A stretch of DNA of 16,063 bases from assembly GCA_900541135.1 (NCBI GenBank), contig UQIG01000045.1, positions 1-16,063 of the forward strand, in the 5' to 3' direction. Below are positions 1 through 6,327 of this stretch, piece after piece. Each line of letters begins with the position of its first letter. Position 1 is the first letter of the stretch. This DNA comes from an uncultured Collinsella sp. GTDB lineage: Bacteria > Actinomycetota > Coriobacteriia > Coriobacteriales > Coriobacteriaceae. The notes under the pieces are model-generated. The model worked only from the letters and a program-made list of their open reading frames with translations, made no database searches and was not told the origin of the DNA. The translations under genes were made by a program, and so were the position numbers.

Positions 1-47
1 CTACACAAGGCTATTCGTCGGCAGCGTCAGATGTGTATAAGAGACAG
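1..47 (+). other. Illumina Nextera adapter plus i5 index (artefact)
   Basis: Bases 15-47 match the full Nextera Read 1 transposase adapter, ending in the 19-bp Tn5 mosaic end at 29-47. Bases 7-14 (AAGGCTAT) match, as I recall it, Nextera XT v2 index S520, and bases 1-6 (CTACAC) are the end of the P5 arm. This is library-preparation sequence left in the assembly, not genomic DNA. Read on the minus strand it appends the spurious peptide SVSYTHLTLPTNSLV to the truncated gene next to it. Confidence 0.97.
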
Positions 48-636
48 ATACAACCTGCTCATCGCAGGCCATCTCCAGCAGCTCAATGAGCACGCCAAGC
101 ACCGAGGCGACCTCATCCTCGCTCGCCGCGCCACGCGCAACGCGTTCGATGTGACGCACCTTGTCTCGAGCTAAATCAGGAGCCTCCAAAAGCGCCAGCA
201 AGCGGGCGCACTCGCCCGAAAGAGCATCGCGCACGACGCCAGCAATAGCGGCGCCACGCCTCGTAGCGCCAGAAAAGTCCAGCGATATCACCGGATAGCA
301 AGCATACTCATCCCGATAGCGCCCGCCGTCTGCATCCCAAATCTGAGCATCGGCAAACGAGATCCGACCGGCGCGACCGACCGCCGGACGCTCCAGAAAA
401 GCCCTGAGCATCGACAAGTTCATGCTCTTGCCAAAACCCTCGGGTCGACAGCACACCACAACGGACGCGTCGCAGTCCAACACATCGGCAATAAACATGG
501 TCTTGTCAACCAGCATGCAGCAACCAAGGGCCTCCTCATAGTCGTGCATGCCAATGGGCAAAACCGCATCGTCGGCACAGCCGATCAAGCGCACGCCAAA
601 GCCAGCAGCACAATCAACATTTGCCTGTTCAGACAC
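48..636 (-). CDS. AAA-ATPase-like protein (PF09820-type), 3' end missing
   Basis: N-terminal ~196 residues of a protein resembling the AAA-ATPase-like family that is usually followed by a PD-(D/E)XK-type C-terminal domain (DUF1703 group). Visible family features, numbered from the GTG start: LPIGMHDYEE (26-35), VDKTMFIADVL (43-53), the P-loop RPEGFGKS (64-71) followed by MNLSMLRAFLE, and YPVISLDFSG (114-123). The usual P-loop is RPRRFGKT/S; the EG pair here is unusual. I place the start at GTG 636 because AGGGGG lies 9 bases upstream; an ATG at 711 is in frame but has no such site. The gene is cut by the contig end, and everything after residue 196 comes from the adapter. The cellular role of this family is poorly known, and none can be inferred from the neighbours. 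Confidence 0.75.
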
Positions 637-663
637 AAAAACGTTCCCCCTAAATCGCAGCAC

Positions 664-676
664 GATGCCAATTGTA
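664..676 (-). promoter_or_regulatory. Possible -10 element for the AAA-ATPase-like gene
   Basis: Minus-strand TACAAT at 676-671 matches the -10 consensus at 5 of 6 positions and would give a leader of about 28 bases before the GTG at 636. No convincing -35 is visible, so this is tentative. The rest of 677-770 shows no gene. Confidence 0.3.
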
Positions 677-770
677 ATGACCGCATCGCATGTACCGATG
701 ACACCGCGCAAACATATCGGGCAACGTTAGCAACAAGACGTGTGAGGGGGCACTACTAATCGTTGCACAA

Positions 771-806
771 CAAAACGGGGCCCGATGCATTCGCACCGGA
801 CCCCGT
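771..806 (-). terminator. Rho-independent terminator of the surface protein gene
   Basis: Stem arms at 775-788 and 793-806 pair over 14 positions with two mismatches around the loop ATTC. On the minus strand the stem is followed by TTTTG. It lies 33 bases beyond the stop of the gene ending at 839. Confidence 0.8.
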
Positions 807-838
807 CCCAACTCTTTAGTTATCTAGCAACCAAGAGG

Positions 839-2617
839 CTACTCCTCCGAGCCGTCCTCCCCAGAAGCTTTCTTCTGCTGATCGAGCTTATGCTTACCAC
901 TTACGATAGACGTAGCGCCCAGTGTGGCCAAGCTTGCACTGGCAAGGCTCGCCATAACGATAAGGTCGCCCGTCTTGGGCATGTTACCGCCAGATGACTT
1001 GGTCGTTGTAGTCGTCGTGGTTGTAGCGGTCACCGTCTTGGAGTCATTTTGCTCTTGGACCTGGTTGTCAGCACCGCTCTTGTCGTCGTCTTCGGGCTGT
1101 TTCTTTTCGCCCTCGGTCTTGCTCTCGTCCTTCTTCTGAGCGGATTTGTCGTCCTTCTCCTCAGAGCTAGAACCCTTATCAGATTCGTTCATCTCGGAAG
1201 CCTTGACCTTGGAGTCGCCCTTTGCGGCTTCGGTCTTTTCCGTGGAAACCTGATCAGAGTTGTCCTTGTTCTGGGTCGAGCCGTTATTTACGCCAGCCAT
1301 CAGCGAAGAGCCCAGCGTAGAGCCAAGCTGCATGGAGAAAGAAGGCTTCTTGTCCGGTGAATCAACGGGAGCGTCCGGCGCCTTATTCGAGTCGTCCTTG
1401 GAAGCATCGGAATCAGGGGCTGCGTCAGAGCCGGAGCCGTTGTTAGAGCCGGTGTCAACGGACGAATCGCTCGAGCCGGTGGATGAGTTAGAGGTGTCAG
1501 CGTCGGTCGAACCAGAAGCGTCGCTGTCCGTATTGCCGGCAGAGCTTGAAGACGAATCGCCCGCAGCAGAGCCGTTCGAATTGGAGCCGTTCGAGGTAGA
1601 GCCGTCGTTGGTAGTGCCACCAGCAGAGCCATTACCGTCAGCATCGGTCGAGGGCGCATCCATCCTGTCATCGTTGGCATCGTCACTCGAGTCGTCATTC
1701 GAATCAGGTGTCGGCGAGGGCGCCGGCGTAGGCTCGGGCTGCACGGGCGTCGCAGCGGCTGCCTCGTCCTCAGCGATATAAACCAAGCAGTCCTTTAGCT
1801 CGTTGCGGTAGCGGTTCTTCCAGCCCTCATGATACTGGGGCTGGCTCGAATACTTGGTCGCCACGTTATTGACCACGCTATTGGAGAGCGCCGTCACAAA
1901 CTCGCGGTCGGACATATCGTTGGAAAGATTCGCCCAGCGGAAGAAGTCTCTGCAGCCACCGGTGCCGCACATGTTGGTGATGCTCCACACCATGCCCTTG
2001 ACGCAATCGGCGCGGCCGGAGATGTCAATGCCAAGAGCGCTCTTAAGCCACGCCTCGGTCACCGCATAGTACGAGTTGTACGCATACGCATCCTGCAGAG
2101 CCGAAAACTCAGCAGGATCGGTGTTATAAGCACCCTGGAAGGCCTCCTGTGCAATACGGCCCAGCTCGGTAAGCTGACCGTTCTCGGACATGGAATTGTT
2201 CGCGTTGGAAATCTCGCCGCCGCGATCAATCGCATCCTTGAGCATGCTGTATTTTTCGGGGTTGTAGTTGTAGGCCTGCTTCATAAACGGAATGAGCGAC
2301 CAACGACGGTCGAACTGGTAATAGCCCAGCGCGTTGTAGCCGTCACCATACGAAAAGCCCTGGTTATAGTTGCCATGGCTCTCGTACTTGGTAAAGTACT
2401 TCATCTCGGGAGTCACGTTGACAAACGAAACGCCCTGGACCGACCTCAGCACGCCCGAGAAGGACTGTTGGGTGTAAAGGCCCTTATCGATATCGGTGGC
2501 ATCCGAGGCAACGCCCGGCGTGGGCTCCTCGGCAGCGGCGGGTGCCGGCGCGGAAACGGCGCCAAACGAAAGCGCCAGCGTCAGGCCCGCGACAATCGCA
2601 GAATGCTTGGGCTGCAT
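839..2617 (-). CDS. Cell-wall-anchored (LPXTG-like) protein with probable lysozyme-like domain
   Basis: 592-residue exported surface protein. Residues 1-29 are a signal peptide with cleavage likely near AAA-EE. A globular domain at about 65-282 contains KYESHGNYNQGFSYGDGYN and ALGYYQFDRR; the E79-S-H-G-N and G-Y-Y-Q-F pattern recalls lysozyme/transglycosylase-like folds such as the VgrG3-type C-terminal domain, with E79 as a possible catalytic acid. Four cysteines (205, 217, 222, 277) could form disulfides outside the cell. Residues 290-530 are a low-complexity Ser/Asp/Asn/Gly-rich then Lys/Glu-rich stalk, ending in eight threonines at 532-539. The sorting signal is MPKTG (546-550), a hydrophobic segment at about 552-573, then a Lys-containing tail. 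Peptidoglycan hydrolysis is an inference; a purely adhesive or structural role is possible. GGAGG five bases before ATG 2617 fixes the start. Confidence 0.85.
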   Translation of the reverse strand: MQPKHSAIVAGLTLALSFGAVSAPAPAAAEEPTPGVASDATDIDKGLYTQQSFSGVLRSVQGVSFVNVTPEMKYFTKYESHGNYNQGFSYGDGYNALGYYQFDRRWSLIPFMKQAYNYNPEKYSMLKDAIDRGGEISNANNSMSENGQLTELGRIAQEAFQGAYNTDPAEFSALQDAYAYNSYYAVTEAWLKSALGIDISGRADCVKGMVWSITNMCGTGGCRDFFRWANLSNDMSDREFVTALSNSVVNNVATKYSSQPQYHEGWKNRYRNELKDCLVYIAEDEAAAATPVQPEPTPAPSPTPDSNDDSSDDANDDRMDAPSTDADGNGSAGGTTNDGSTSNGSNSNGSAAGDSSSSSAGNTDSDASGSTDADTSNSSTGSSDSSVDTGSNNGSGSDAAPDSDASKDDSNKAPDAPVDSPDKKPSFSMQLGSTLGSSLMAGVNNGSTQNKDNSDQVSTEKTEAAKGDSKVKASEMNESDKGSSSEEKDDKSAQKKDESKTEGEKKQPEDDDKSGADNQVQEQNDSKTVTATTTTTTTTKSSGGNMPKTGDLIVMASLASASLATLGATSIVSGKHKLDQQKKASGEDGSEE

Positions 2618-2662
2618 AAGATCCTCCCTGCATTGGTGTAGTTAAAGTGCAGTTTGCAAAGA

Positions 2663-2703
2663 TGGAATTAAGTATTGCAGCTCACCCGTTGTTGCACAAC
2701 AAC
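2663..2703 (-). promoter_or_regulatory. Promoter with overlapping palindrome upstream of the surface protein
   Basis: On the minus strand TTGTGC, a 17-base spacer and AATACT form a plausible -35/-10 pair. The -35 lies inside GTTGTTG-CA-CAACAAC (2688-2703), a dyad with 7-bp arms, which is a position typical of a repressor operator. The 12-mer GTTGCACAACAA from this site recurs at 762-773, upstream of the next minus-strand gene. Confidence 0.4.
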
Positions 2704-2745
2704 CCCTCGGTAAACGGCAACAACCCTCCGCGAAATCTTAAGTAA

Positions 2746-3165
2746 TTAAACAAACTGGTCGTCGGGCGCCAACAGAAGCTCGCCGTAACGTTTCGTCAGC
2801 CCGTCTCTCAACTGACAGAAAGCGGGAATATAGACGTTCAAGATGCGCTGAATCAAATCTTGAGCGAGCTTGTTGTCGTAGATATGGACGTTCGTATTGC
2901 GGTCTCTGAGCATATCCAGCCAGGCTGCCTCATCAATAAAGTCGTAGAATCGGTAGGACTCCTTCAAGATGGCACGAGGAGACCCCGACGCGGCAAGCGT
3001 GGCGCCCTCATACTCGAGCAGACGCTTAAGGAGCTTCCAGCTCAGTTCAAATTGAAGATTGAACTTATTAATCAATCCACTCTGAACAAAATCATTGTTG
3101 AGATCCTGATTGGGCGCATCCTCAAGATTCGCCAAGGCGCTAACAAAGTTCTCATATTTTTTCAT
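2746..3165 (-). CDS. HepT-like / nucleotidyltransferase substrate-binding protein (HEPN superfamily)
   Basis: 139-residue all-helical protein of the NTase substrate-binding/HI0074 type (PF08780-like). It contains FELSWKLLKRLLEYEG (39-54), ILKESYRFYDFI (66-77) and DMLRDRNTNVHIYD (84-97). R89-x4-H94-x-Y96 fits the R-x4-H-x-Y motif of HepT toxins, where the Arg/His are needed for RNase activity and the Tyr is AMPylated by the partner MntA (known for the Shewanella system). Its ATG overlaps the 3' end of the nucleotidyltransferase gene by 14 bases, and no good Shine-Dalgarno is visible, so translational coupling is likely. Gene order (NTase first) matches HI0073/HI0074 rather than Shewanella hepT-mntA. 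Toxicity is inferred, not shown. No terminator is obvious after it. Confidence 0.85.
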   Translation of the reverse strand: MKKYENFVSALANLEDAPNQDLNNDFVQSGLINKFNLQFELSWKLLKRLLEYEGATLAASGSPRAILKESYRFYDFIDEAAWLDMLRDRNTNVHIYDNKLAQDLIQRILNVYIPAFCQLRDGLTKRYGELLLAPDDQFV

Positions 3166-3439
3166 ACAGAATCACACCATCCTTGGCAATCTCATCGAGC
3201 AATTGCTGCGATAGGGACTCGTCGAGATTGACGACATCTACATCTAAAAGAGTATCAAGATGTTCCTCGATCAAATATGAGAAACGGCCGAAATCCCGGC
3301 AACCTGCTACGGCGATGTCAATATCGCTCTTGGGCAAGTTGTCGCCTCGAGCACGAGAACCAAACAACACGACCTTCTCGGCGTCACATTCCCGAGCAAA
3401 AACTTCGATTTGCTTGTACACCTTGTCGAGAGATGCCAT
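3152..3439 (-). CDS. MntA-like minimal nucleotidyltransferase
   Basis: 95-residue nucleotidyltransferase of the MNT/HI0073 type. The active-site motif GSRARGDNLPKSDID fits GS-x10-D-x-D, and LDVDVVNLDE supplies the third acidic residue. Family members of HepT-MntA pairs act as antitoxins by transferring AMP to a tyrosine of HepT. I choose ATG 3439 because AGGGG lies five bases upstream; an upstream GTG at 3445 would place the start inside that site. The Shine-Dalgarno overlaps the TAG stop of the Rrf2 gene (TAGGGG), and only 8 bases separate the two reading frames, so the gene is probably expressed with the regulator. It is the normal small size for the family and looks intact. Confidence 0.88.
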   Translation of the reverse strand: MASLDKVYKQIEVFARECDAEKVVLFGSRARGDNLPKSDIDIAVAGCRDFGRFSYLIEEHLDTLLDVDVVNLDESLSQQLLDEIAKDGVILYEKI

Positions 3440-3447
3440 TTGCACCC

Positions 3448-3879
3448 CTACAGCTTAATGTCAAAGTTGATTTCGGGGACGGCGGCCAGGTCGGCCAACG
3501 TCACGCCGTCGACGTACTTTTCGATCACGTCGTCCAGGCCGCGCCAGAACTTGACGGTCGAGCACAAATCGCTGCGGGTGCAGCTGTTGTCGATGCCGTC
3601 GCACGCCACGGGCGCCGTGCTGCCCTCGACGGCGCGCAGGATGTCGCCGGCACGCACCTCGGCTGGATCCTTGGCCATCATGTAGCCGCCGCCCTTGCCG
3701 CGCACGCTCTTAAGCAGGCCCGCCTTCATAAGCGGACGAACCAGCTGCTCCAGATACTTTTGCGAGATATGCTCGCGGTCGGCAACCTCGCGCAAGGCAA
3801 TCTTGCCCTCGGCGTCGCCCAGCGCCGCGATATAGATCATCAGCCGGAGGGCATAGCGGCCCTTGGAAGAAATGAGCAT
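3448..3879 (-). CDS. Rrf2-family transcriptional regulator (IscR/SufR-like), divergent to suf
   Basis: 143-residue Rrf2 protein starting MLISSKGRYALRLMIYIA, with a winged-helix N-terminal half (helix-turn-helix around 26-48, wing RGKGGGY at 60-66) and the family segment AGDILRAVEG (77-86). C93-x6-C100-x5-C106 resembles the three Cys ligands of the [2Fe-2S] cluster in IscR (Cys92, 98 and 104 in E. coli). Divergent placement from a complete suf operon argues that it senses Fe-S status and controls suf and itself. GGAGG six bases before ATG 3879 sets the start; an in-frame extension to 3930 lacks support. Downstream it runs directly into the nucleotidyltransferase gene. Cluster binding is inferred from the cysteine pattern; an NsrR-like or RirA-like role is the alternative. 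Confidence 0.9.
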   Translation of the reverse strand: MLISSKGRYALRLMIYIAALGDAEGKIALREVADREHISQKYLEQLVRPLMKAGLLKSVRGKGGGYMMAKDPAEVRAGDILRAVEGSTAPVACDGIDNSCTRSDLCSTVKFWRGLDDVIEKYVDGVTLADLAAVPEINFDIKL

Positions 3880-3899
3880 ACCTACCCTCCCGTTGTTCC

Positions 3900-3929
3900 T
3901 GGGACAAAATACCAGGCTTGTTTGTCCCA
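3900..3929 (-). promoter_or_regulatory. Perfect inverted repeat in the rrf2 leader
   Basis: TGGGACAAA (3900-3908) and TTTGTCCCA (3921-3929) form a perfect 9-bp inverted repeat with a 12-base spacer. It lies 20 bases upstream of the regulator's ATG and just before its Shine-Dalgarno. It could be a second operator for DNA-binding dimers or an mRNA hairpin next to the ribosome binding site. Confidence 0.6.
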
Positions 3930-3959
3930 AATCTTATGCGCGCGGGGCAAACAATCCTG

Positions 3960-3988
3960 ATTATTATGTCACGCATCTAAAAAGTCGA
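3960..3988 (-). promoter_or_regulatory. Predicted promoter of the Rrf2 regulator
   Basis: On the minus strand TCGACT (3988-3983), a 17-base spacer and AATAAT (3965-3960) make a reasonable sigma-70 promoter. The -35 falls inside the IscR-like operator at 3981-4005, which fits autoregulation. The predicted leader is about 74 bases and contains the inverted repeat at 3900-3929. Confidence 0.5.
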
Positions 3989-4005
3989 GTGAATTAGTCG
4001 GGTTT
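3981..4005. promoter_or_regulatory. IscR type-1-like operator between rrf2 and suf
   Basis: The core TCGAGTGAATTAGTCGG (3985-4001) matches the E. coli IscR type-1 core YYGACTRWWWYAGTCRR at 16 of 17 positions; with flanks 22 of 25 positions agree. It overlaps the predicted -35 of the regulator and ends five bases before the -35 of the suf promoter. The neighbouring gene encodes a Cys3 Rrf2 protein. The match was made by eye against a remembered consensus. Confidence 0.6.
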
Positions 4006-4009
4006 TCCC

Positions 4010-4037
4010 TTGACTAACGCCGAACCCATAGTAACTT
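4010..4037 (+). promoter_or_regulatory. Predicted suf operon promoter
   Basis: TTGACT (4010-4015) is a good -35. The best -10 at normal spacing is the weak TAACTT (4032-4037, 16-base spacer). GACTAA (4012-4017) mirrors TTAGTC (3994-3999) with a 12-base spacer, so the -35 also forms one arm of a dyad. A weak -10 is typical of activated or tightly controlled promoters. Confidence 0.45.
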
Positions 4038-4101
4038 TATTCCGAGAAGATTCCTAGGGTTTAGTACACCTATGAGTACACCATATACAGAGAGGGACAG
4101 C

Positions 4102-4902
4102 ATGAGCGCAAATCCGCTGCTTTCCATCGAGGGTCTGACCGCCTCCGTGGACGAGAAGACCATCCTCCACAATGTCAACCTCAACGTCGCCGCCGGCGAG
4201 ACCCACGTGCTGATGGGCCCCAACGGCGCCGGCAAGTCCACCCTCGGCCACCTGGTCATGGGCGACCCCGTCTACACGGTCAACGACGGCCGTATCGTCT
4301 TTGACGGCCAGGACATCACCGAGCTCACCACCGACAAGCGCTCGCGCGCCGGCCTGTTCCTGAGCTTCCAGGCCCCGGTCGAGATCCCGGGCGTGCCGCT
4401 GTCGAGCTTCCTGCGCGCCAGCATCGCCGGCCGTCCCGGCCTGGAGATGAAGGGCAAGGAGTTCCGCCGCCGCGTGAAGGAGCTCGCGGCCGAGCTCAAC
4501 ATGGATACCGCCTACCTCAACCGTGAGCTGGGCGTGGGCTTCTCGGGCGGCGAGAAGAAGAAGGTCGAGATGCTCCAGCTTTTGCTGCTGCAGCCCAAGC
4601 TCGCCATCCTGGACGAAACCGACTCAGGCCTGGACGTCGACGCCCTGTCAACCGTCAGCCACGGCATGGACGCCTACCGCAAGAGTTGCGACGGCTCCAT
4701 GCTCATCATCACGCACAACACGCGCATCCTGGAGCACCTGGATGTCGACCGCGTCCACGTTATGGTCAAGGGCCACATCGTGCGCGAGGACGACGCCTCG
4801 CTCATCCCCTGGATCGACAAGAACGGCTTTGAGACCTTCGAGCGCGAGGCCGCCGAGCAGCGCACCCAGGCCGAGTCCGCCGTTGCCGAGCAGCAGGCGT
4901 AA
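4102..4902 (+). CDS. sufC: SufC, Fe-S assembly ATPase
   Basis: 266-residue ABC-type ATPase of the SUF machinery; in the known system it forms the SufBC2D complex and drives the conformational change that exposes the cluster-assembly site. Walker A is GPNGAGKST (39-47), Q-loop Q90, signature FSGGEKK (147-153), Walker B LAILDETDSGLD (167-178) and switch His205. The ETDSGLD form is diagnostic of SufC. Start at ATG 4102 is chosen because GAGAGGG precedes it; an in-frame ATG at 4072 has no ribosome binding site. The C-terminal ~25 residues are a Glu/Ala/Gln-rich extension not usual in SufC. First gene of the suf operon, 12 bases before sufB. Confidence 0.97.
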   Translation: MSANPLLSIEGLTASVDEKTILHNVNLNVAAGETHVLMGPNGAGKSTLGHLVMGDPVYTVNDGRIVFDGQDITELTTDKRSRAGLFLSFQAPVEIPGVPLSSFLRASIAGRPGLEMKGKEFRRRVKELAAELNMDTAYLNRELGVGFSGGEKKKVEMLQLLLLQPKLAILDETDSGLDVDALSTVSHGMDAYRKSCDGSMLIITHNTRILEHLDVDRVHVMVKGHIVREDDASLIPWIDKNGFETFEREAAEQRTQAESAVAEQQA

Positions 4903-4914
4903 AGGGGCGACGCA

Positions 4915-6327
4915 ATGACCAAGAACCGCACCGAGGTCGCGGACATCGACCGCAGCCTCTACGACTTCACCTATGGCGAGGAGGGATTTGAGCGCCTCGA
5001 CGCCGGCATCACGCCCGACATCGTGCGCGAGATCAGCGCCAAGAAGGACGAGCCGCAGTGGATGCTCGACCTGCGCTTAAAGTCCCTCGAGATCTTCAAT
5101 CGTTTTCCCGACCCGACGTGGGGCCCCTCCATCGAGGGCCTGGACATGGACAACATCGTCACCTACGTCAAGCCCAACACCGACCAAAAGCACGACTGGG
5201 AGTCGGTGCCCGACGACATCAAGAACACCTTTGAGCGCTTGGGCATCCCCGAGGCCGAGCGCAGCTACCTGGCGGGCGTCGGCGCGCAGTACGACTCCGA
5301 GCTGGTCTACCACAACATGCAGGACACGGCGTCCAAGATGGGCATCGTCTACTCCGGTATTGAGGAAGCCCTGCACGATCCGCAGTGGGAGCCGCTCATC
5401 CACGAGAAATTCATGACGCTCATCCCGCCCACCGACCACAAGTTTGCGGCCCTGCACGGCGCCGTGTGGTCGGGCGGCTCGTTTGTCTACGTTCCCAAGG
5501 GCACCAAGTTGGACTTCCCGCTGCAGAGCTACTTCCGCCTTAACGCCAAGGGCGCCGGCCAGTTTGAGCACACGCTCATCATCGTCGAGGACGATGCCGA
5601 CCTGCACTTTATCGAGGGTTGCTCCGCGCCCAAGTACAACGTGGCCAACCTCCACGCCGGCGCTGTGGAGCTCTTTGTGGGCAAGCGTGCGCACCTGCGC
5701 TACTCGACCATCGAGAACTGGTCCAAGAACATGTACAACCTCAACACCAAGCGTGCGCGCGTGGACGAGGACGGCGACATCGAGTGGATCAGTGGCTCCT
5801 TCGGCAGCCACGTGGGCTACCTCTACCCCATGAGCGTGCTCAACGGCCGCCGCGCCCGCTCGAGCTTTACCGGCATCACCTTTGCCGGCGCCGGTCAAAA
5901 CCTCGACACCGGCTGCAAGGTCGTGCTCAACGCACCCGAAACCTCGGCAACCGTCGAGACCAAGGGCATCTCTAAGAGCGGCGGTATCCAGACCTTCCGC
6001 AGCTCCATCGTGGCCACGCCTAAGGCCGAGGGCTCCAAGGCAACCGTGAGCTGCCAGTCGCTGATGCTCGACGACCAAAGCCGCTCCGACACTATTCCAG
6101 CCATGGACATCCGCGCCAAGAACGTCGACATCGGCCACGAGGCCACCATCGGACGTATCGGCGACGACAAGGTGTTCTACCTGATGAGCCGCGGTATCTC
6201 GGAGGAAGAGGCCCGTACCATGATCGTCAACGGCTTTGCCAACCCGGTCTCCAAGGAGCTGCCGCTGGAGTACGCCGTCGAGATGAACAACCTGATCAAG
6301 CTCGAGATGGAAGGAGCGATCGGATAA
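4915..6327 (+). CDS. sufB: SufB, Fe-S scaffold subunit
   Basis: 470-residue SufB, of normal length. It is the scaffold subunit of SufBCD that receives sulfur and builds the cluster. Recognisable stretches are YVPKGTKLDFPLQSYF (192-207), IEGCSAP (233-239, Cys236) and QNLDTGC (328-334). C380 in TVSCQSLML corresponds by context to the essential Cys405 of E. coli SufB. H408 and E409 in DIGHEATIGRIGDD correspond to the conserved His433-Glu434 pair. The C-terminal LMSRGISEEEARTMIVNGF is the family hallmark. AGGGG seven bases upstream supports ATG 4915. It joins sufD by a TAATG stop-start overlap. Confidence 0.98.
   Translation: MTKNRTEVADIDRSLYDFTYGEEGFERLDAGITPDIVREISAKKDEPQWMLDLRLKSLEIFNRFPDPTWGPSIEGLDMDNIVTYVKPNTDQKHDWESVPDDIKNTFERLGIPEAERSYLAGVGAQYDSELVYHNMQDTASKMGIVYSGIEEALHDPQWEPLIHEKFMTLIPPTDHKFAALHGAVWSGGSFVYVPKGTKLDFPLQSYFRLNAKGAGQFEHTLIIVEDDADLHFIEGCSAPKYNVANLHAGAVELFVGKRAHLRYSTIENWSKNMYNLNTKRARVDEDGDIEWISGSFGSHVGYLYPMSVLNGRRARSSFTGITFAGAGQNLDTGCKVVLNAPETSATVETKGISKSGGIQTFRSSIVATPKAEGSKATVSCQSLMLDDQSRSDTIPAMDIRAKNVDIGHEATIGRIGDDKVFYLMSRGISEEEARTMIVNGFANPVSKELPLEYAVEMNNLIKLEMEGAIG

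Noticed and set aside
1260..1781. 173-codon plus-strand open frame rich in Glu/Ser
   Set aside because: It is the antisense shadow of the low-complexity stalk of the surface protein; it has no ribosome binding site, and the minus frame has signal peptide and sorting signal.
4063..4082. Direct repeat AGTACACC twice with period 12 before sufC
   Set aside because: Only two short copies, and it lies between the promoter and the ribosome binding site with no symmetry; probably chance.
5077..6138. Long (353-codon) minus-strand open frame opposite sufB
   Set aside because: GC-rich third positions of sufB leave the opposite frame open; the translation is Val/Gly/Leu/Ala-rich with no family features. 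The same holds for minus frames opposite sufD, sufS and the GGGtGRT operon (7436-8953, 11232-13151).
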